64,000 nt of DNA from Symbiodinium natans (Eukaryota > Sar > Dinophyceae > Suessiales > Symbiodiniaceae). Positions 1 to 9,818 of the stretch are shown piece by piece; position 1 is the stretch's first letter; each line of letters starts with the position of its first letter. Both the position numbers and the translations under genes were made by a program. The stretch lies in NCBI GenBank assembly GCA_905221605.1, contig CAJNDS010001968.1, forward strand, positions 471,501-535,500, written 5' to 3'. Below the pieces are notes generated by a model. It saw only the letters and a list, made by a program, of their open reading frames with translations. It was not told where the DNA came from and did no database searches.

Positions 1-19
1 CGTAGGGCTACGAGTCTTA

Positions 20-147
20 CCTGGAGGTTCAGGGCACGTATAACCCCAGTTCCCACTGCACTTGTAAGCCCCCGAAGTCCCCTAAGTCCTCTAAGTAGGT
101 TATAAGTAGCATATAACTGGGGTTATCAGTACGCATGCACCTCCAAG
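20..147. mobile_element. Fold-back (MITE-like) element with TA flanks
   Basis: Two arms of about 32 bp are inverted copies: CCTGGAGGTTCAGGGCACGT at the left and, on the other strand from the right end, CTTGGAGGTGCATGCGTACT. Both continue into ATAACCCCAGTT. A TA dinucleotide sits outside each end, as expected for Tc1/mariner-type cut-and-paste insertion. No coding capacity, so a non-autonomous element. The words TTATAAGTAG inside it also occur in the 120-bp family at 1036 and 55830. Confidence 0.6.
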
Positions 148-235
148 TAGACCCTAAACCCCCTAAACCCTGAACCCCAAACCCCACACCCTAAACCCTA
201 AACCCTAAACCCATACACCGCCAAGTCAACCCGAG

Positions 236-329
236 AGCCGAGGTCGCTGTGGCCGCTGCGCCCACTTTGATCGAGAAGTTTTGCATCCTGCTGGACACCT
301 TGCCTCTTGCCAGTGTCGCCCTCAGACAT
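236..329 (+). other. Exon-like segment
   Basis: GC-rich island with an open + frame reading EVAVAAAPTLIEKFCILLDT and continuing LPLASVALRHP. CCCTAAA repeats precede it and TTTAGGG repeats follow. The acceptor may be the AG of CCCGAG just upstream; the donor is unclear. Protein family not recognised. Confidence 0.4.
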
Positions 330-500
330 CCTCAACCCTAAGGCTCAGGGTTTAGGGTTTAGGGTTTAGGGTTTAGGGTTTAGGGTTTCGGGTTTAGGGT
401 TTAGGGTTGAGGGCCTAAGCCCCAAACCACAAGCACTGTACCCCAGCAGCCCTGCAACCCTAGAGTCCCTTACAGCAACAATCGAATTCAGCCCATCTTA

Positions 501-592
501 CTGGCTCAAAACCCAACTTTTCAACTTTTGGCTTATTATAAGGTAGTTTATTCTGAAAGTTTCAACTTTTATTTCCTGGGGTTTTGGGCCAG
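501..592. mobile_element. Fold-back element, 92 bp, TA flanks
   Basis: Left end CTGGCTCAAAACCC and right end GGGTTTTGGGCCAG are inverted copies with one mismatch, each bordered by TA. The inner part is AT-rich and repeats CAACTTTT. It has no coding capacity, so a MITE-like insertion is the best reading. Confidence 0.6.
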
Positions 593-828
593 TAAGCCAT
601 TATGACATTCCCTATTCGTCATCCCTGGTTAAGGCCACAGGGATGTTCTATCTTCTCCTAGGGAAACTACGCCCTAAATCCTAGACCCTAAACCTTAGTT
701 CTACCCTCAACAAACCCTAAACCACAAACCAAAGACCCAAAACCTCAAACCTAAATCCCAATCCTAAACCCCAAACTTCAAACCTCATAAACTTAGCTCC
801 AAATGGCCCTGAAACCGGCTCGTCGCAG

Positions 829-861
829 CACTTCCTGCGCGAAGAGGTCTTGCAGTCGAAG
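829..861 (+). other. Exon-like segment
   Basis: Follows CGTCGCAG and reads HFLREEVLQSK on +, ending before GTCCCC. C-rich telomere-like text lies upstream and a TTTAGGG array starts 15 bp downstream. Confidence 0.4.
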
Positions 862-1035
862 GTCCCCATAGTCCCTAGGTTTAGGGTTTAGGGTTTAGGG
901 TTTAGGGTTTAGGGTTTAGGGATTAGTAGGGTTAGGGTCATGTGAGTCGTTGGCCCACGTTTCGTCGGTTTTTTTGGTGGCGGACAACGTCCATTCCTGA
1001 TGCAAGAGCTTACATGTACAGCATGTGTACCTTTG

Positions 1036-1155
1036 CAGGGTGGTGCCCCCTAGTTATAAGTAGAGTTATAAGGGCCCTAAATTGGGTTATAAGGACCCTA
1101 AGTTAGGTTATAAGTCCCTTAACTACAGTTAGTATAATAAGGGGGCCCCACCCTG
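1036..1155 (+). mobile_element. 120-bp MITE, family A, copy 1
   Basis: Same 120-bp unit as the copies at 55830, 56212 and 56588: CAGGGTGGTGCCCCC at the left and GGGGGCCCCACCCTG at the right, with TAGTTATAAGTAGAGTTATA inside. This copy is the most diverged at its ends and is bordered by TG on both sides, where the others have TA. Confidence 0.8.
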
Positions 1156-1166
1156 TGCATCTGCAG

Positions 1167-1290
1167 CTTGCAACCCAAAGAAGCCTCCGACATTTTGGGA
1201 TCAGCAGTTTTACTGTCGTGCAGCGGTTTGGTCCTCTTGTGAAAAGCCTGCAACAAGACGAGCCGTCGCAAGCATCCTCGCAAGCATCCA
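1167..1290 (+). other. Exon-like segment
   Basis: Begins after CATCTGCAG directly beside the MITE at 1036 and stays open for about 41 codons, starting LATQRSLRHFGISSFTVVQR. C-rich repeats follow. It is longer than most such pieces; family not recognised. Confidence 0.35.
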
Positions 1291-1761
1291 TGCTAAATAC
1301 AATCCCTAAGCCCTTAACCTTAAACCCCAAGCCTAAAACCCCAAACCCCGGCCCTCAACCCAGACCCTAAACCCTAAGCCGCATCTACGGCGGCCTCAAC
1401 CCGATCCCGAATCCGCAGCCTACAAACCCCGACCTCGGCAAGTAGTTTTTGGATGAGCACGACAGATTTTCCAGGCCGGTTCCTGAAGCTCGCACGAGAA
1501 CCACAGTAAGTCGCAGTGGCAGCTTTCTGCTGAAGTGACGTGCTCTGAAACGCCACGTCGTGTCTGATGGCTCGTCGCCTAGTAAGTGTTTACACGGAAA
1601 CAAGGAGGAACCCTTACTGAACAAAGGGTCACAAGCACCCTTAAGAGGGTTGTAACCATAGTTACCCAAGAAAGGAACCTTCCAAACACCCTAATTAAAC
1701 CCTAAACCCTAAACCCCAAACCCTAAACCCTGGCATGGTCAGCTGGGCTTCCGGATTGAAA

Positions 1762-1833
1762 GCTCTGTGCCTGAGGTGCCTTCGCCATCTCCACCATGCA
1801 GGTCGCGTGGCAGGCGCACGGCGCCCGAGAGGT
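1762..1833 (+). other. Exon-like segment
   Basis: Open + frame with SSVPEVPSPSPPCRSRGRR, proline- and arginine-rich. CCCTAAA repeats lie before it and TTTAGGG/TTTGGGG repeats start at its end. Confidence 0.3.
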
Positions 1834-1891
1834 TTAGGATTTAGGATTTAGGGTTTGGGGTTTGGGGTTTGGGGTTTGGGGTACACGGCAG

Positions 1892-2009
1892 GCTCCTGAC
1901 GAAGGTCCTCTACCTCTGCACCCGATCCCTGCAACACGAAAGAAGCAAGGGGGTTCATGAATACACTCATCAAAGAGTTTTTAGTTGCTTTGAAGTCGTA
2001 AAGGAGGAT
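1892..2009 (+). other. Exon-like segment with stop
   Basis: Follows ACACGGCAG. The + frame LLTKVLYLCTRSLQHERSKG stays open for about 39 codons to a TAG. It could be a terminal exon or chance; no family recognised. Confidence 0.3.
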
Positions 2010-2098
2010 TAGGGTACTGGGTTTAAGGAATCCCTGAATCTTAACTACCCTAAGCTAGGGTTCTATGATCCCAATTTTTTAGGGCTCATCTATGGAAG

Positions 2099-2150
2099 AA
2101 ATCTCTTCGGGGCCTTGGCGTCCGAAGGTTCCTTCCCGGGCTGCTTGAAG
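2099..2150 (+). other. Exon-like segment
   Basis: After ATGGAAG the + frame reads NLFGALASEGSFPGCLK and ends at GTTCAG. A nine-unit CCCTAAA array begins about 15 bp downstream. Confidence 0.3.
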
Positions 2151-2164
2151 GTTCAGGGCTCAGC

Positions 2165-2228
2165 CTAAACCCTAAACCCTAAACCCTAAACCCTAAACCC
2201 TAAACCCTAAACCCTAAACCCTAAACCC
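2165..2228 (-). repeat. Telomere-like CCCTAAA array
   Basis: Nine perfect or near-perfect CCCTAAA units in a row, directly followed by degenerate G-rich units (GGTGTGGGG, GGTGTAG). Confidence 0.9.
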
Positions 2229-2436
2229 TGGGTGTTGGTGTGGGGTGTAGAGTTCAGGGTATAGGGTTTAGGTGTGTGTGAGGGTGTTGGTGCGGGGTTC
2301 AGGGGCTTAAGATGACGGCTGCACACATGGAACTTTATAATGACGTAGGCTTACGGGTTAATGTGTAGGGTTTTGGGTCGTGGTCGAGGGTTTGGAGGTT
2401 GCGGTGTAAGAGAGCTAAACTCCTGGTTCCCAACAG

Positions 2437-2490
2437 ATTCTGGCCAACCCGATGTTGTGGGCGGTTCCCATCATTGAGTCGAGAGCTCCC
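2437..2490 (+). other. Exon-like segment
   Basis: Follows GTTCCCAACAG and reads ILANPMLWAVPIIESRAP on +. This is one of the most protein-like pieces at the left end. No clear donor is seen. Confidence 0.4.
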
Positions 2491-2540
2491 CTCCCTAAAT
2501 CCCAGGGTTCCTCCTCCCCCCCCCCCCCCACAACAAAATC

Positions 2541-2688
2541 CCTAAACCCTTAACACTAAACCCTAAACCCTAGACCCTAAACCCCAAATCCTAAACCCTA
2601 AACCCTAAACCCTAAACCCCAAACCCCAAACCCTAAACCCTAAACCCCAAACCCTAAACCCTAAACCCTAAACCCTAAACCCTAAGCA
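2541..2688 (-). repeat. Telomere-like CCCTAAA/CCCCAAA array
   Basis: About 20 units of CCCTAAA mixed with CCCCAAA, running right up to the AG that precedes the exon-like piece at 2690. Confidence 0.85.
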
Positions 2689-2689
2689 G

Positions 2690-2786
2690 CCCCTGAGCAA
2701 TTCGCAGGCCATGCTCATCCAGGCCGACTGGTTCCAGCCCGATGCTCCGGAGCTCGCCCCTGGCGTGGCCGTGGCCAAGGCGTGGA
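2690..2786 (+). other. Exon-like segment
   Basis: Preceded by a CCCTAAA array ending CCCTAAGCAG and followed by GTTCAGGGTTTAGG. The + frame reads SNSQAMLIQADWFQPDAPEL and continues APGVAVAKAWS. A second acceptor, TTCGCAG, would start it at 2708. This is a model case of the C-array / exon / G-array order. Confidence 0.5.
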
Positions 2787-2790
2787 GTGG

Positions 2791-2968
2791 TTCAGGGTTT
2801 AGGATTTAGGGTTTAGGGTTTAGGGTTTAGGGTTTAGGGTTTAGGGTTTAGGGTTTAGGGTGTAGGGTGTAGGGTGTAGGGTGTAGGGTGTAGGGTGTAG
2901 GGTGTAGGGTGTAGGGTGTAGGGTTTGGGTTTAGGGTTTAGGGTGTAGGGTTTGGGTTTAGGGTTTAG
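2791..2968 (+). repeat. TTTAGGG array with a GTGTAGG block
   Basis: About nine TTTAGGG units are followed by about ten GTGTAGG units (near 2858-2930) and then TTTAGGG/TTTGGG again. The variant is confined to one block, as expected from local slippage or unequal exchange. Confidence 0.85.
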
Positions 2969-3536
2969 GAGTAAAAGTTTTGAATGCAGGGTGCGTATGG
3001 TGCGCAGGGCTGTAGGGGTGCAATCACGGGTGTAGTGGCATGGAGGATAGGGTTTAGGGGTGTAGTAGAGTTTTGGGGCTTAAGATATTTGAGTTTGGGT
3101 TTCAGGTATAGGGTGTCGGGTTTGGCATTTGTTGGGTTTAGGGTTTAGGGTTTAGGGTTTAGGGTTTAGGGTTTGAGGGTTTGGTGTTACGGTTTGTGGT
3201 CTGGTGCTTGCACCTTGTTCGTTTCGGTCTAGGGGCTAAGCAACTTTGGGGTCTAGGGTTTAGGGTTTAGGGTTTAGGGTTTAGAGGGCTTAGGTTTTCA
3301 GGGTTTGGAGGTTAGGGGTTCAGGGTTTCACGGTTGAGGCTTCAGCGTTCAGGGTTTCAGGGTTAGGGCTTGATGAAGCCCACTCGAAACCACCTTTCCT
3401 GGTAGGGGGAAGTCATTCCCCGGCAACAACAAGGGTTTAGGGTTTAGGATTTAGGTTTAGGGTTAAGGGTTTCGGGTTTAGGGTTTAGGGTCAACCTTCC
3501 CCTACCTAAACCCCAAACCGCGCGGTGCTCTTTTAG

Positions 3537-3588
3537 GTGAATGGTGAGGACGCCGGCATCATCGAGCGCCAGGACCCACCTCACTAGG
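3537..3588 (+). other. Exon-like segment
   Basis: Has a pyrimidine-rich acceptor, GTGCTCTTTTAG, then VNGEDAGIIERQDPPH and a TAG stop. It may be a terminal exon. Confidence 0.4.
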
Positions 3589-3929
3589 CTTTAGATCTCT
3601 AGCGTTCAGGGCTCTCAGTTGTTTGGGGCCTTAGGGAACCCTAAACCCTACACCCTAAACTCTAAACCCTAAACCCTAAACCCCTTTGGAGGGTTACGGC
3701 TTGCCCATCCGACGTGGGTTCCGTTCCAGGGCGCGGTGCCAGTGTAGGAGATCTGGGAGTCTAGGGTTTAGGGTCAAGGGTTTAGGGCATCGCGCAGCGT
3801 ACGTGTGTTCTAAGCCCCGCAACGCTGTGTAGCCCTAAACCCTAAACCCTAAACCCTAAACCCCAAACCCCAAACCCTAAACCCTAAACCCTCAACCCTA
3901 AACCCTAAACCCGAAAGCCCCACGTGAAG

Positions 3930-4012
3930 GACGGCGAGCTGTGGCGAGCCCCTCGGCCTGCAGAGGCACTGAGATATTTTTGCGGGTGCCGCGCTGGTAT
4001 CTCTTCATCGCG
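3930..4012 (+). other. Exon-like segment with GTGTGT donor
   Basis: Lies between a CCCTAAA array (3836-3912) ending ACGTGAAG and the donor-like GTGTGTGTTTAGGG. The frame reads DGELWRAPRPAEALRYFCGC and stays open to the GT. No domain recognised. Confidence 0.5.
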
Positions 4013-4447
4013 GTGTGTGTTTAGGGTTTAGGGTTTAGGGTTTAGGTTTTAGGGTTTAGGGTTTATAGGGTTTAGTCACTGCCCTAAGGGTCCAGGTACC
4101 TCACTACTACATACTTGGGTCCCAAAGTCCCCAAATGGTTGGCACCTTCAAGGCCCAAGCATTCCCTATTTTGCTACATGGACCCTTTGGGATTCGTATG
4201 CATGCATATGTCTCTAAATATGTTTCGATGCAGTGCACGGATGAGATCACACCCCCCGTTTGATCGACGAATTCCCTTCACGCAAACGAGGTAGGCCCCT
4301 TGGGGCATGTTACATTTCCCCTTCTTGTGCTTAAGAGGATTTTATTCAGAAATATTGTTTGGAGGGTTCTCAGGGCCATCAGAGTATTTGTACCCTAAAC
4401 CCTAAACCCTAAACCCTAAACCCTAAACCCGAAACCCTGATCCTCCC

Positions 4448-4534
4448 GTGTGGCGCTGCGTCTTGAAGACCCAGGTCAAGCTGACGTCGCCCAAAGGGCA
4501 GCAGCCACATGGCCAGCACCTCCCCTCGTCGAAA
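4448..4534 (+). other. Exon-like segment
   Basis: The + frame reads VWRCVLKTQVKLTSPKGQQP and continues to SSKG. The piece is followed immediately by GTTTAGGG repeats, so the telomere unit itself could supply the GT. A shorter version starts after GACCCAG at 4475. Confidence 0.45.
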
Positions 4535-5046
4535 GGGTTTAGGGTTTAGGGTTTAGGGTTTAGGCTTAAAGGTCGACTTTAAGTCAAGTTGCTAAAGGCC
4601 CTTATTCGCTTCTTCTGGGGTTGGGTTTCCCTCTATAAACCTTGAAGTTAAGGAACATAGCATGGTCGACACCACCGGAAAAAACTCAAGAAGAAAACAA
4701 CCTAAACCCTAAACCCTAAACCCTAAGACTTTTCATCGCAGGGGTCCTGACTCGGGACCCATGGTGGCCTCGGCCCCGACGCGCGAGACATGTAGCCCTA
4801 AACCCCAAACCCTAAACCCTCAACCCTAAACCCTAAACCCTAAACCCTGCGGACCCCTAACGCCTGAATCCCCCACAATTTCCTGAAGTCCTCTCACGCT
4901 CAAGACCCTCAACCCTGCAGCTCCCCGAACTCAACGAAGCCTTAGAGTCCTTTATGCTCTAAACCTCTACACCCCCAAACCCCTTAAACCTCCAAATCCT
5001 CTAAGCCCTAAACTTCTAAACCTCTACGAAGGTCTTACCTGGCGAG

Positions 5047-5105
5047 CCCCTGCAAGCTGGAAATCCAGTGCTCCAAGTTCTTGCAGCTTGTCCCCTTCGA
5101 CTTAA
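5047..5105 (+). other. Exon-like segment
   Basis: After TGGCGAG the + frame reads PCKLEIQCSKFLQLVPFDL and runs into AAGGTTTAGGGTTTAGG. C-rich repeats lie upstream. Confidence 0.4.
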
Positions 5106-5410
5106 GGTTTAGGGTTTAGGCCCCCTACTAGTATCTACAGATAAGGATTGCTTCATGAAGGAGCATGGAGTTCCCTGAACAGGGCCTGGGGAGTCAGTTT
5201 GGTGGGGGGTCTGGGGTCTGGGGGACCCAGGGATGGCAGGTGGGAACCCTAAACCCTAAACCCTAAACCCTAAACCCTAAACCCTAAACCCTAAACCCTT
5301 AACCCTAAACAATCGATGCCGAGTTAATGCCTTGCCTTTCGTACGTTACGAAGCTTGAAGCTGCTCGCAATCCCAACCTTCACAGAATTTGGCCTTGTTA
5401 CAGCAAACGA

Positions 5411-5530
5411 ACCCAAAACCCTAAAACCCTAAAACCCTAAAACCCTAAACCCTAAACCCTAAACCCTAAACCCTAAACCCTAAACCCTAAATCCTAAATC
5501 CTAAAACCCTAACCCTTAACCCTCAACCCT
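5411..5530 (-). repeat. CCCTAAA array with an AAAACCCT block
   Basis: Starts with 8-bp AAAACCCT units and passes into about eight 7-bp CCCTAAA units, then degenerate ones. Unit length changes within one array. Confidence 0.85.
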
Positions 5531-5586
5531 AAACACTCTTACTTAGGGTTTCCGGATTTAGGGTTTAGGATTCAAGGGGTGCCCCG

Positions 5587-5648
5587 ATGATGGACCGGGA
5601 GTCCAACCGAGGTGGATATGTCACCGGTCCGCCTTTTGCTTGCACAGC
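5587..5648 (+). other. Exon-like segment
   Basis: Begins ATGATGGACCGG and reads MMDRESNRGGYVTGPPFACT. G-rich repeats lie on both sides, an exception to the usual C-before, G-after order. It could be a first exon. Confidence 0.3.
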
Positions 5649-6080
5649 GGGTTTAGGGTTTAGGTTGGTTGGTTTGTTGGCGTTTTTGGGTTTGGGTTGA
5701 AAGGGTTTAGGGTTTGGGGTTTAGGGTTTGGGGTTTGGGGTTTAGGGGTTAAAGTTTGTTGGATTTAGGGTTTGGGGTGTAGAGTTTTTGGTTTCGAGTT
5801 TGTTGGGTTTGGGGTTTAGGGTTTGGGTTGATAGGGTTTAAGGTTTGGGGTTTGGGGTTTAGGGTTTGGGTTGACAGGTAGGGTCTAGGGTTTAGAGTTT
5901 GTAGGGTTTAGGGTTTGGGGTTTAGGGTTTAGGGTTTAGAGTTTGTAGGGTTTGGGGTTTATAGGGTTTGTAGGGTTTATAGGGTTTAGAGGGTTGGTTT
6001 GTAGGGTTTGTAGGGCTTATAGGGTTTATATGGCTTGTAAGGTTTGTAGGGTTCAGGGTGTAGAGTTCATAGGTTTAGGG
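5640..6080 (+). repeat. Degenerate G-rich telomere-like tract
   Basis: Mixed TTTAGGG, TTTGGGG, GTTTGTAGGG and GTTTATAGGG units, without long runs of any one. The open frame across it (IGFVGFIGF-type) is repeat-derived and not a gene. Confidence 0.8.
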
Positions 6081-6370
6081 TTTAGGGTGGGGTTGCAAGG
6101 TGCTTTGATCCTACAAACCCTAAACCCTAAACCCCAACAGCCCTCAAACCCTTTGCGCCCCTCCTGCACCCATGGAACCCTAATTTCTGAATCCTCTCTC
6201 ACCCCGAACTCTTTAAACCAACGAACCCCAAGGGTCCATGTGCCTAAATAGGGAATATTTGGGCCTTAAAGTACCTCCTATGCAGGTTTTTTTTGGGCCC
6301 AAGTATATAATAATATGGTACATGGCCCCTTGGGGGAAGGCCTGGCTCTAGATAGCAGCACCGACCTGCG

Positions 6371-6563
6371 GGGACTAAACTACTATGTGCTTAACCAAAT
6401 CCCCCCCCCCCCCCCCCAAAAAAAAAAAAAAACGCAAACAATGTAATCCCTTTATTTCCCTGATAAGGAGGATATTTTTTCTAAGCCCTAAACCCTAAAC
6501 CCTAAACCTCATTTCTTATGGTGGGGGTTCTTAAGCAAATAGCAGCAAATGCCAGTAAGTCCC
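6371..6563. mobile_element. Fold-back element, family B (C-run/A-run arms), copy 1
   Basis: Left arm GGGACTAAACTACTATGTGC, then TTAACCAAAT and a run of C then A. The right arm is GGTGGGGGTTCTTAAGCAAA, then TAGCAGCAAATGCCAGTAAGTCCC. The arms are inverted copies. The core holds AATCCCTTTATTTCCCTGAT. Length is about 193 bp with no coding capacity. Confidence 0.6.
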
Positions 6564-6824
6564 TGAGGACTACGACGAGAAGTTCTTCTACGGGCCGCTT
6601 TTTGTTGTTTACAGGGCTCTTGGGATTTAGGGCTCTAGGCTCCAGGTTTATGTTTTGGAGTTTAGGGTTTAGGTTTAAGATTTAGGGTTTAGGGTTTAGG
6701 GTTTAGGGGACAAGGAGGACGTGGTGGGTCCATAAGTTTGCCTCCGGGCTTACAGAGTTGAGGGGCTTCGGGTCGGCAGGGAAAAAGATAGGGGTCGGAA
6801 GAGTTACAAATAGTTTGGCCTTAT

Positions 6825-6885
6825 GGTCCCTTTTATAGATATACCATAATAACCCCCCCCCCCCCACCAAAAAAAAAAAAAAAAC
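6825..6885. repeat. Family B half-copy (C-run then A-run)
   Basis: ACCATAATAA followed by about 13 C, ACC, then about 17 A matches one arm of the family B fold-backs. The second arm is not recognisable. Confidence 0.4.
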
Positions 6886-6984
6886 TGTTCCAATTATGCA
6901 GACCCCTATATTAGGCAAGGCCGGTTCCTTGATGGGCTTTATCGGGTCCCTGGTGAGCAAGGGGTCGCAGGGTTTTGGGGGGTT

Positions 6985-7160
6985 TAGGGTTTATAGGGTT
7001 TAGGGTTTATAGGGTTTAGGGTTTAGGGTTTATAGGGTTTATAGGGTTTATAGGGTTTATAGGGTTTATAGGGTTTATAGGGTTTATAGGGTTTATAGGG
7101 TTTATAGGGTTTATAGGGTTTATAGGGTTTATAGGGTTTATAGGGTTTATAGGGTTTACG
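6985..7160 (+). repeat. 9-bp TTTATAGGG tandem array
   Basis: From about 7028 on, at least 13 head-to-tail TTTATAGGG units lie next to TTTAGGG units. TTTATAGGG is TTTAGGG with two extra bases, so the array grew from a mutated telomere unit. Confidence 0.9.
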
Positions 7161-7374
7161 GTTTAGGGTTGTTCAAATGTTGATTCCTTGAAGAGCCCTG
7201 AAGGTCTAGGGAGTCTGGGGCTTGTGGAGCTTATTACTGGGCTCAGAAGGGTGCAGGTTCGATTCTTCGTGGACTCGTGTAGACTTATAGGATATGCAGC
7301 TTGTAGGAACGGGTCTATACAGTATAGGACTTAGGGCTAAACCTTGCGCCCTCAACCCTAACCGCCCTGCCCCT

Positions 7375-7449
7375 GATCCTTCTTCTGAGCGCCTTTCAAG
7401 GTCGGAAGACGTCTCCCGAGAGGATTTGGAGCCCCTGGACTTGGGGTTT
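7375..7449 (+). other. Exon-like segment
   Basis: The + frame reads DPSSERLSRSEDVSREDLEP and continues LDLGFSG into GGGGTTTAGGG repeats. It is acidic and serine-rich. C-rich text precedes it. Confidence 0.4.
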
Positions 7450-7515
7450 TCAGGGGTTTAGGGTTTAGGGTTTAGGGTTTAGGGTTTAGGGTTTAGGGTT
7501 TAGGGTTTAGGGTTT
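7445..7515 (+). repeat. TTTAGGG array
   Basis: About ten perfect GTTTAGG units in a row. Confidence 0.9.
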
Positions 7516-7699
7516 AGACATGTGGTGCCGGTAGAGGGGTTTTGGGTTTGAGGGTATAGGGTTTAGGGTTAGGGCTGGGGCTGAGCGGTTATACGGTTCA
7601 GGGTTCCGGGGCGGTTTGGGTTTTGTGCCAGAGATGGGTGTAGGAGTTTAGTGGTTTTGGGGTTTCGGGCATGCGGGAAGGTTTAGGGTGTTGCGGGAT

Positions 7700-7920
7700 G
7701 TGGGTGCCGAGCCTAAAGGCTTGTGCTGGCGCGCGAAGTACCCATGCCCTGAACTCAAAGCACTCTCATCCATAGAAAAAGCCTTAAGACCTTGCGGCGC
7801 CCAAACCCCTTCTTGAAGGATCATGGGCGCTTCTATGTAGCGTTCTAAGTGAGCAGCTGTTTTTGGTTCATGTGGGAGTTTCTTCTTTTGAACAGGATCA
7901 TCGGAAGTCAAAATGGACAC
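7700..7920. other. Unassigned unique sequence
   Basis: About 220 bp free of telomere-like repeats. An open minus-strand frame of about 90 codons exists but shows no recognisable domain and no convincing start. I cannot say whether it is coding. Confidence 0.3.
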
Positions 7921-8172
7921 TGCGCAAGTGAATCAGGTTTCGAATAGACCCAGCAACACCTAGAGCTACCCCCCTAAACCCTAAACCCTAAACCCTAAAC
8001 GCTAAACCCTAAAACCCTAAACCCTAAACCCTAAACCCTAAACCCTAAAACCCTAAGCCCTTCTTCTAAGCAGAAGTATCAGCCTCCGAGCATGCCAAGA
8101 GCCATCGGGTCTAGGTTCTGGGGCGACCCAAGGGCCCCAAGACTTGCTGGCCCCAGGCCGAACTTTTCGAAC

Positions 8173-8348
8173 CACAGCCTACTAATTGCGAAGAACCCCT
8201 CCCCCCCCCCCCCCCCCCAAAAAAAAAAAAAAACAAGACAAAAGTATTCCTCCTTTTGTCAAAAAGAGCCATAGAATAGGGATCATTCTCCTTTTTTTTT
8301 TTTTTTGGGGGGGGGGGGGGCTCCTCAGCAAATAGTAGTGAATCCTCA
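8173..8348. mobile_element. Fold-back element, family B, copy 2
   Basis: Left arm CAGCCTACTAATTGCGAAGA, then ACCCC and a C-run/A-run. The right arm is a T-run/G-run followed by CTCCTCAGCAAATAGTAGTG. The core shares TATTCCTCCTTT and AGGGATCATT with the other copies. Confidence 0.6.
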
Positions 8349-8375
8349 ACCTGGCCTATGGGATACATTATCCTT

Positions 8376-8450
8376 CATGTTTTTTTTTTTTTTTTTTTGG
8401 GGGGGGGGGGGGTTCTTAAGCAAATAGTAGTAAATCCCCAACCTGGCCTC
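8376..8450. repeat. Family B half-copy beside copy 2
   Basis: A run of about 17 T and 14 G, then TTCTTAAGCAAATAGTAGTA and AATCCCCAACCTGGCC. It repeats the right arm and flank of copy 2 only 50 bp further on, which suggests a partial duplication or nested insertion. Confidence 0.55.
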
Positions 8451-8676
8451 GTAGTAGTAGAGTAGGTAGCCTTTAACCTTTTGTGGGTATTCGAATCCCC
8501 AGATTACTGGACAACTAAGACCTGGCCTCAGCCCTGAACAAGCCACAACCTAGTGAATGCTTGAACTTGGAGATGCTGAACCCTGAACCCAACCAAAACC
8601 CGAAACCCTAATCCCTAAACCCTAAACCCTAAACCCTAAACCCTAAGACCTGGCCTCAGCCCTGATCAAACCACAG

Positions 8677-8758
8677 ATTTAGGGCACCGAGGCATGTCTT
8701 GCACCAGCTTGACGAGATCAATGGCCGGTTGGACAGCCTCACCAGCAACTGGGCAAGA
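8677..8758 (+). other. Exon-like segment
   Basis: Lies between a CCCTAAA array (CCACAG acceptor) and a TTTAGGG array. The frame reads FRAPRHVLHQLDEINGRLDS and continues LTSNWARG, which has heptad-like leucine spacing. Confidence 0.45.
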
Positions 8759-9196
8759 GGGGTTTAGGGTTTAGGGTTTAGGGTTCAGGGTTTAGGGTTT
8801 AGGGTTTAGGGTTTAGCGTGTTTTTGTGGTTTTCTGGTTGCGAAAGCCTTCGTGTGCTTGCGCGTGTTGTGCCCCTCACGTCTTCAACTTGAGACAGCTG
8901 CAGCCTCTCGCGCGTGAAGCTGGCTTAGCCGAGGCACTCTTGGGCAGAAACTGGATGTGGCCATGAGGCAGGTTTAGGGTTTAGGGCTTAATTAGGGCTT
9001 AGGATTCAGGGTTTAGGGTTTCGGGTTTAGGGTTCAGGGTTTAGGGTTTAGGGTTTAGGGTTTAGGCTAAACCCTAAATCAGCCGCAAGGACATTCGTTG
9101 CCACAGAGTCCCTGTGCTGCGAGGTCCTTGTATGATATTGGCACTTGGACCCAAAGTGCTTGAGTCACATCTCACGTCGTGCACCCGGCTTGGCAG

Positions 9197-9236
9197 GCTC
9201 ATTTCGGACGAGTATGCGAACCACCTGGAACACTAG
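9197..9236 (+). other. Exon-like segment with stop
   Basis: After the acceptor-like CCGGCTTGGCAG it reads LISDEYANHLEH and then TAG. It could be a terminal exon. Confidence 0.35.
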
Positions 9237-9471
9237 GCCGCTCTACATCCGAATCTTCTGGCAGGCATTGGGGCGTGGCGCTTGGGGGGGGACAGAGGAT
9301 GTGGATATCGGCAGTCGTTATCTTAAACCCTAAGCCCTAAGCCCTAAGGCTAACCCTGAACCCTAGACCCTAAGCCCTAAACCACCCTAAACCCTAAATC
9401 CCAACCCTAAACCCCAAACCCTCGACGCGACCCAGCCCGCCCCGCCCCTCCCCCCCGCCCCCTGCGCGCAG

Positions 9472-9505
9472 GTCGCCGTGTCGTGCAGCGTGGCTGGCGA
9501 GCAGG
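9472..9505 (+). other. Micro-exon-like segment with GTGAG donor
   Basis: A long C-rich pyrimidine tract ends TGCGCGCAG. The 34-bp piece reads VAVSCSVAGEQ and is followed by GTGAG. The splice context is one of the best in the window. Confidence 0.5.
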
Positions 9506-9578
9506 GTGAGAAAAAAGAACGATCACACGGGTTAGGGTTTTGGGTTTTAGGGTTCAGGATGTGGGCGTTTAGGATTGG

Positions 9579-9690
9579 GGTTTAGGGTTTAGGGTTTAGG
9601 GTTTAGGGTTTAGGGTTTAGGGTTTAGGGTTTAGGGTTTAGGGTTTAGGGTTTAGGGTTTAGGGTTTAGGGTTTAGGGTTTAGGGTTTAG
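9579..9690 (+). repeat. Long TTTAGGG array
   Basis: About 16 consecutive TTTAGGG units, the last telomere-like array before the LINE-bearing block. Confidence 0.95.
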
Positions 9691-9818
9691 GTTCAGGGTT
9701 TAGGGTTCAGGGTCTCGAGACCCAAGTATTCAAGACCAAAACTGCGCATCCTCCTCCCTTCATCCCACACGATGTGAATCCTAAACACTGCTGACCGCAA
9801 CCCTTTTTGGTTCTTCTC

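Noticed and set aside
2791-2968. A CRISPR-like array
   Set aside because: The units are 7 bp and contiguous without spacers, in a eukaryotic setting.
5952-6251. Small membrane protein (IGFVGFIGF)
   Set aside because: It is the translation of TTTATAGGG/TTTGTAGGG units.
7648-7920. A minus-strand gene of about 90 codons
   Set aside because: No domain, no convincing start or splice context; its 3' part runs into telomere-like text. It is mentioned only as unassigned sequence.
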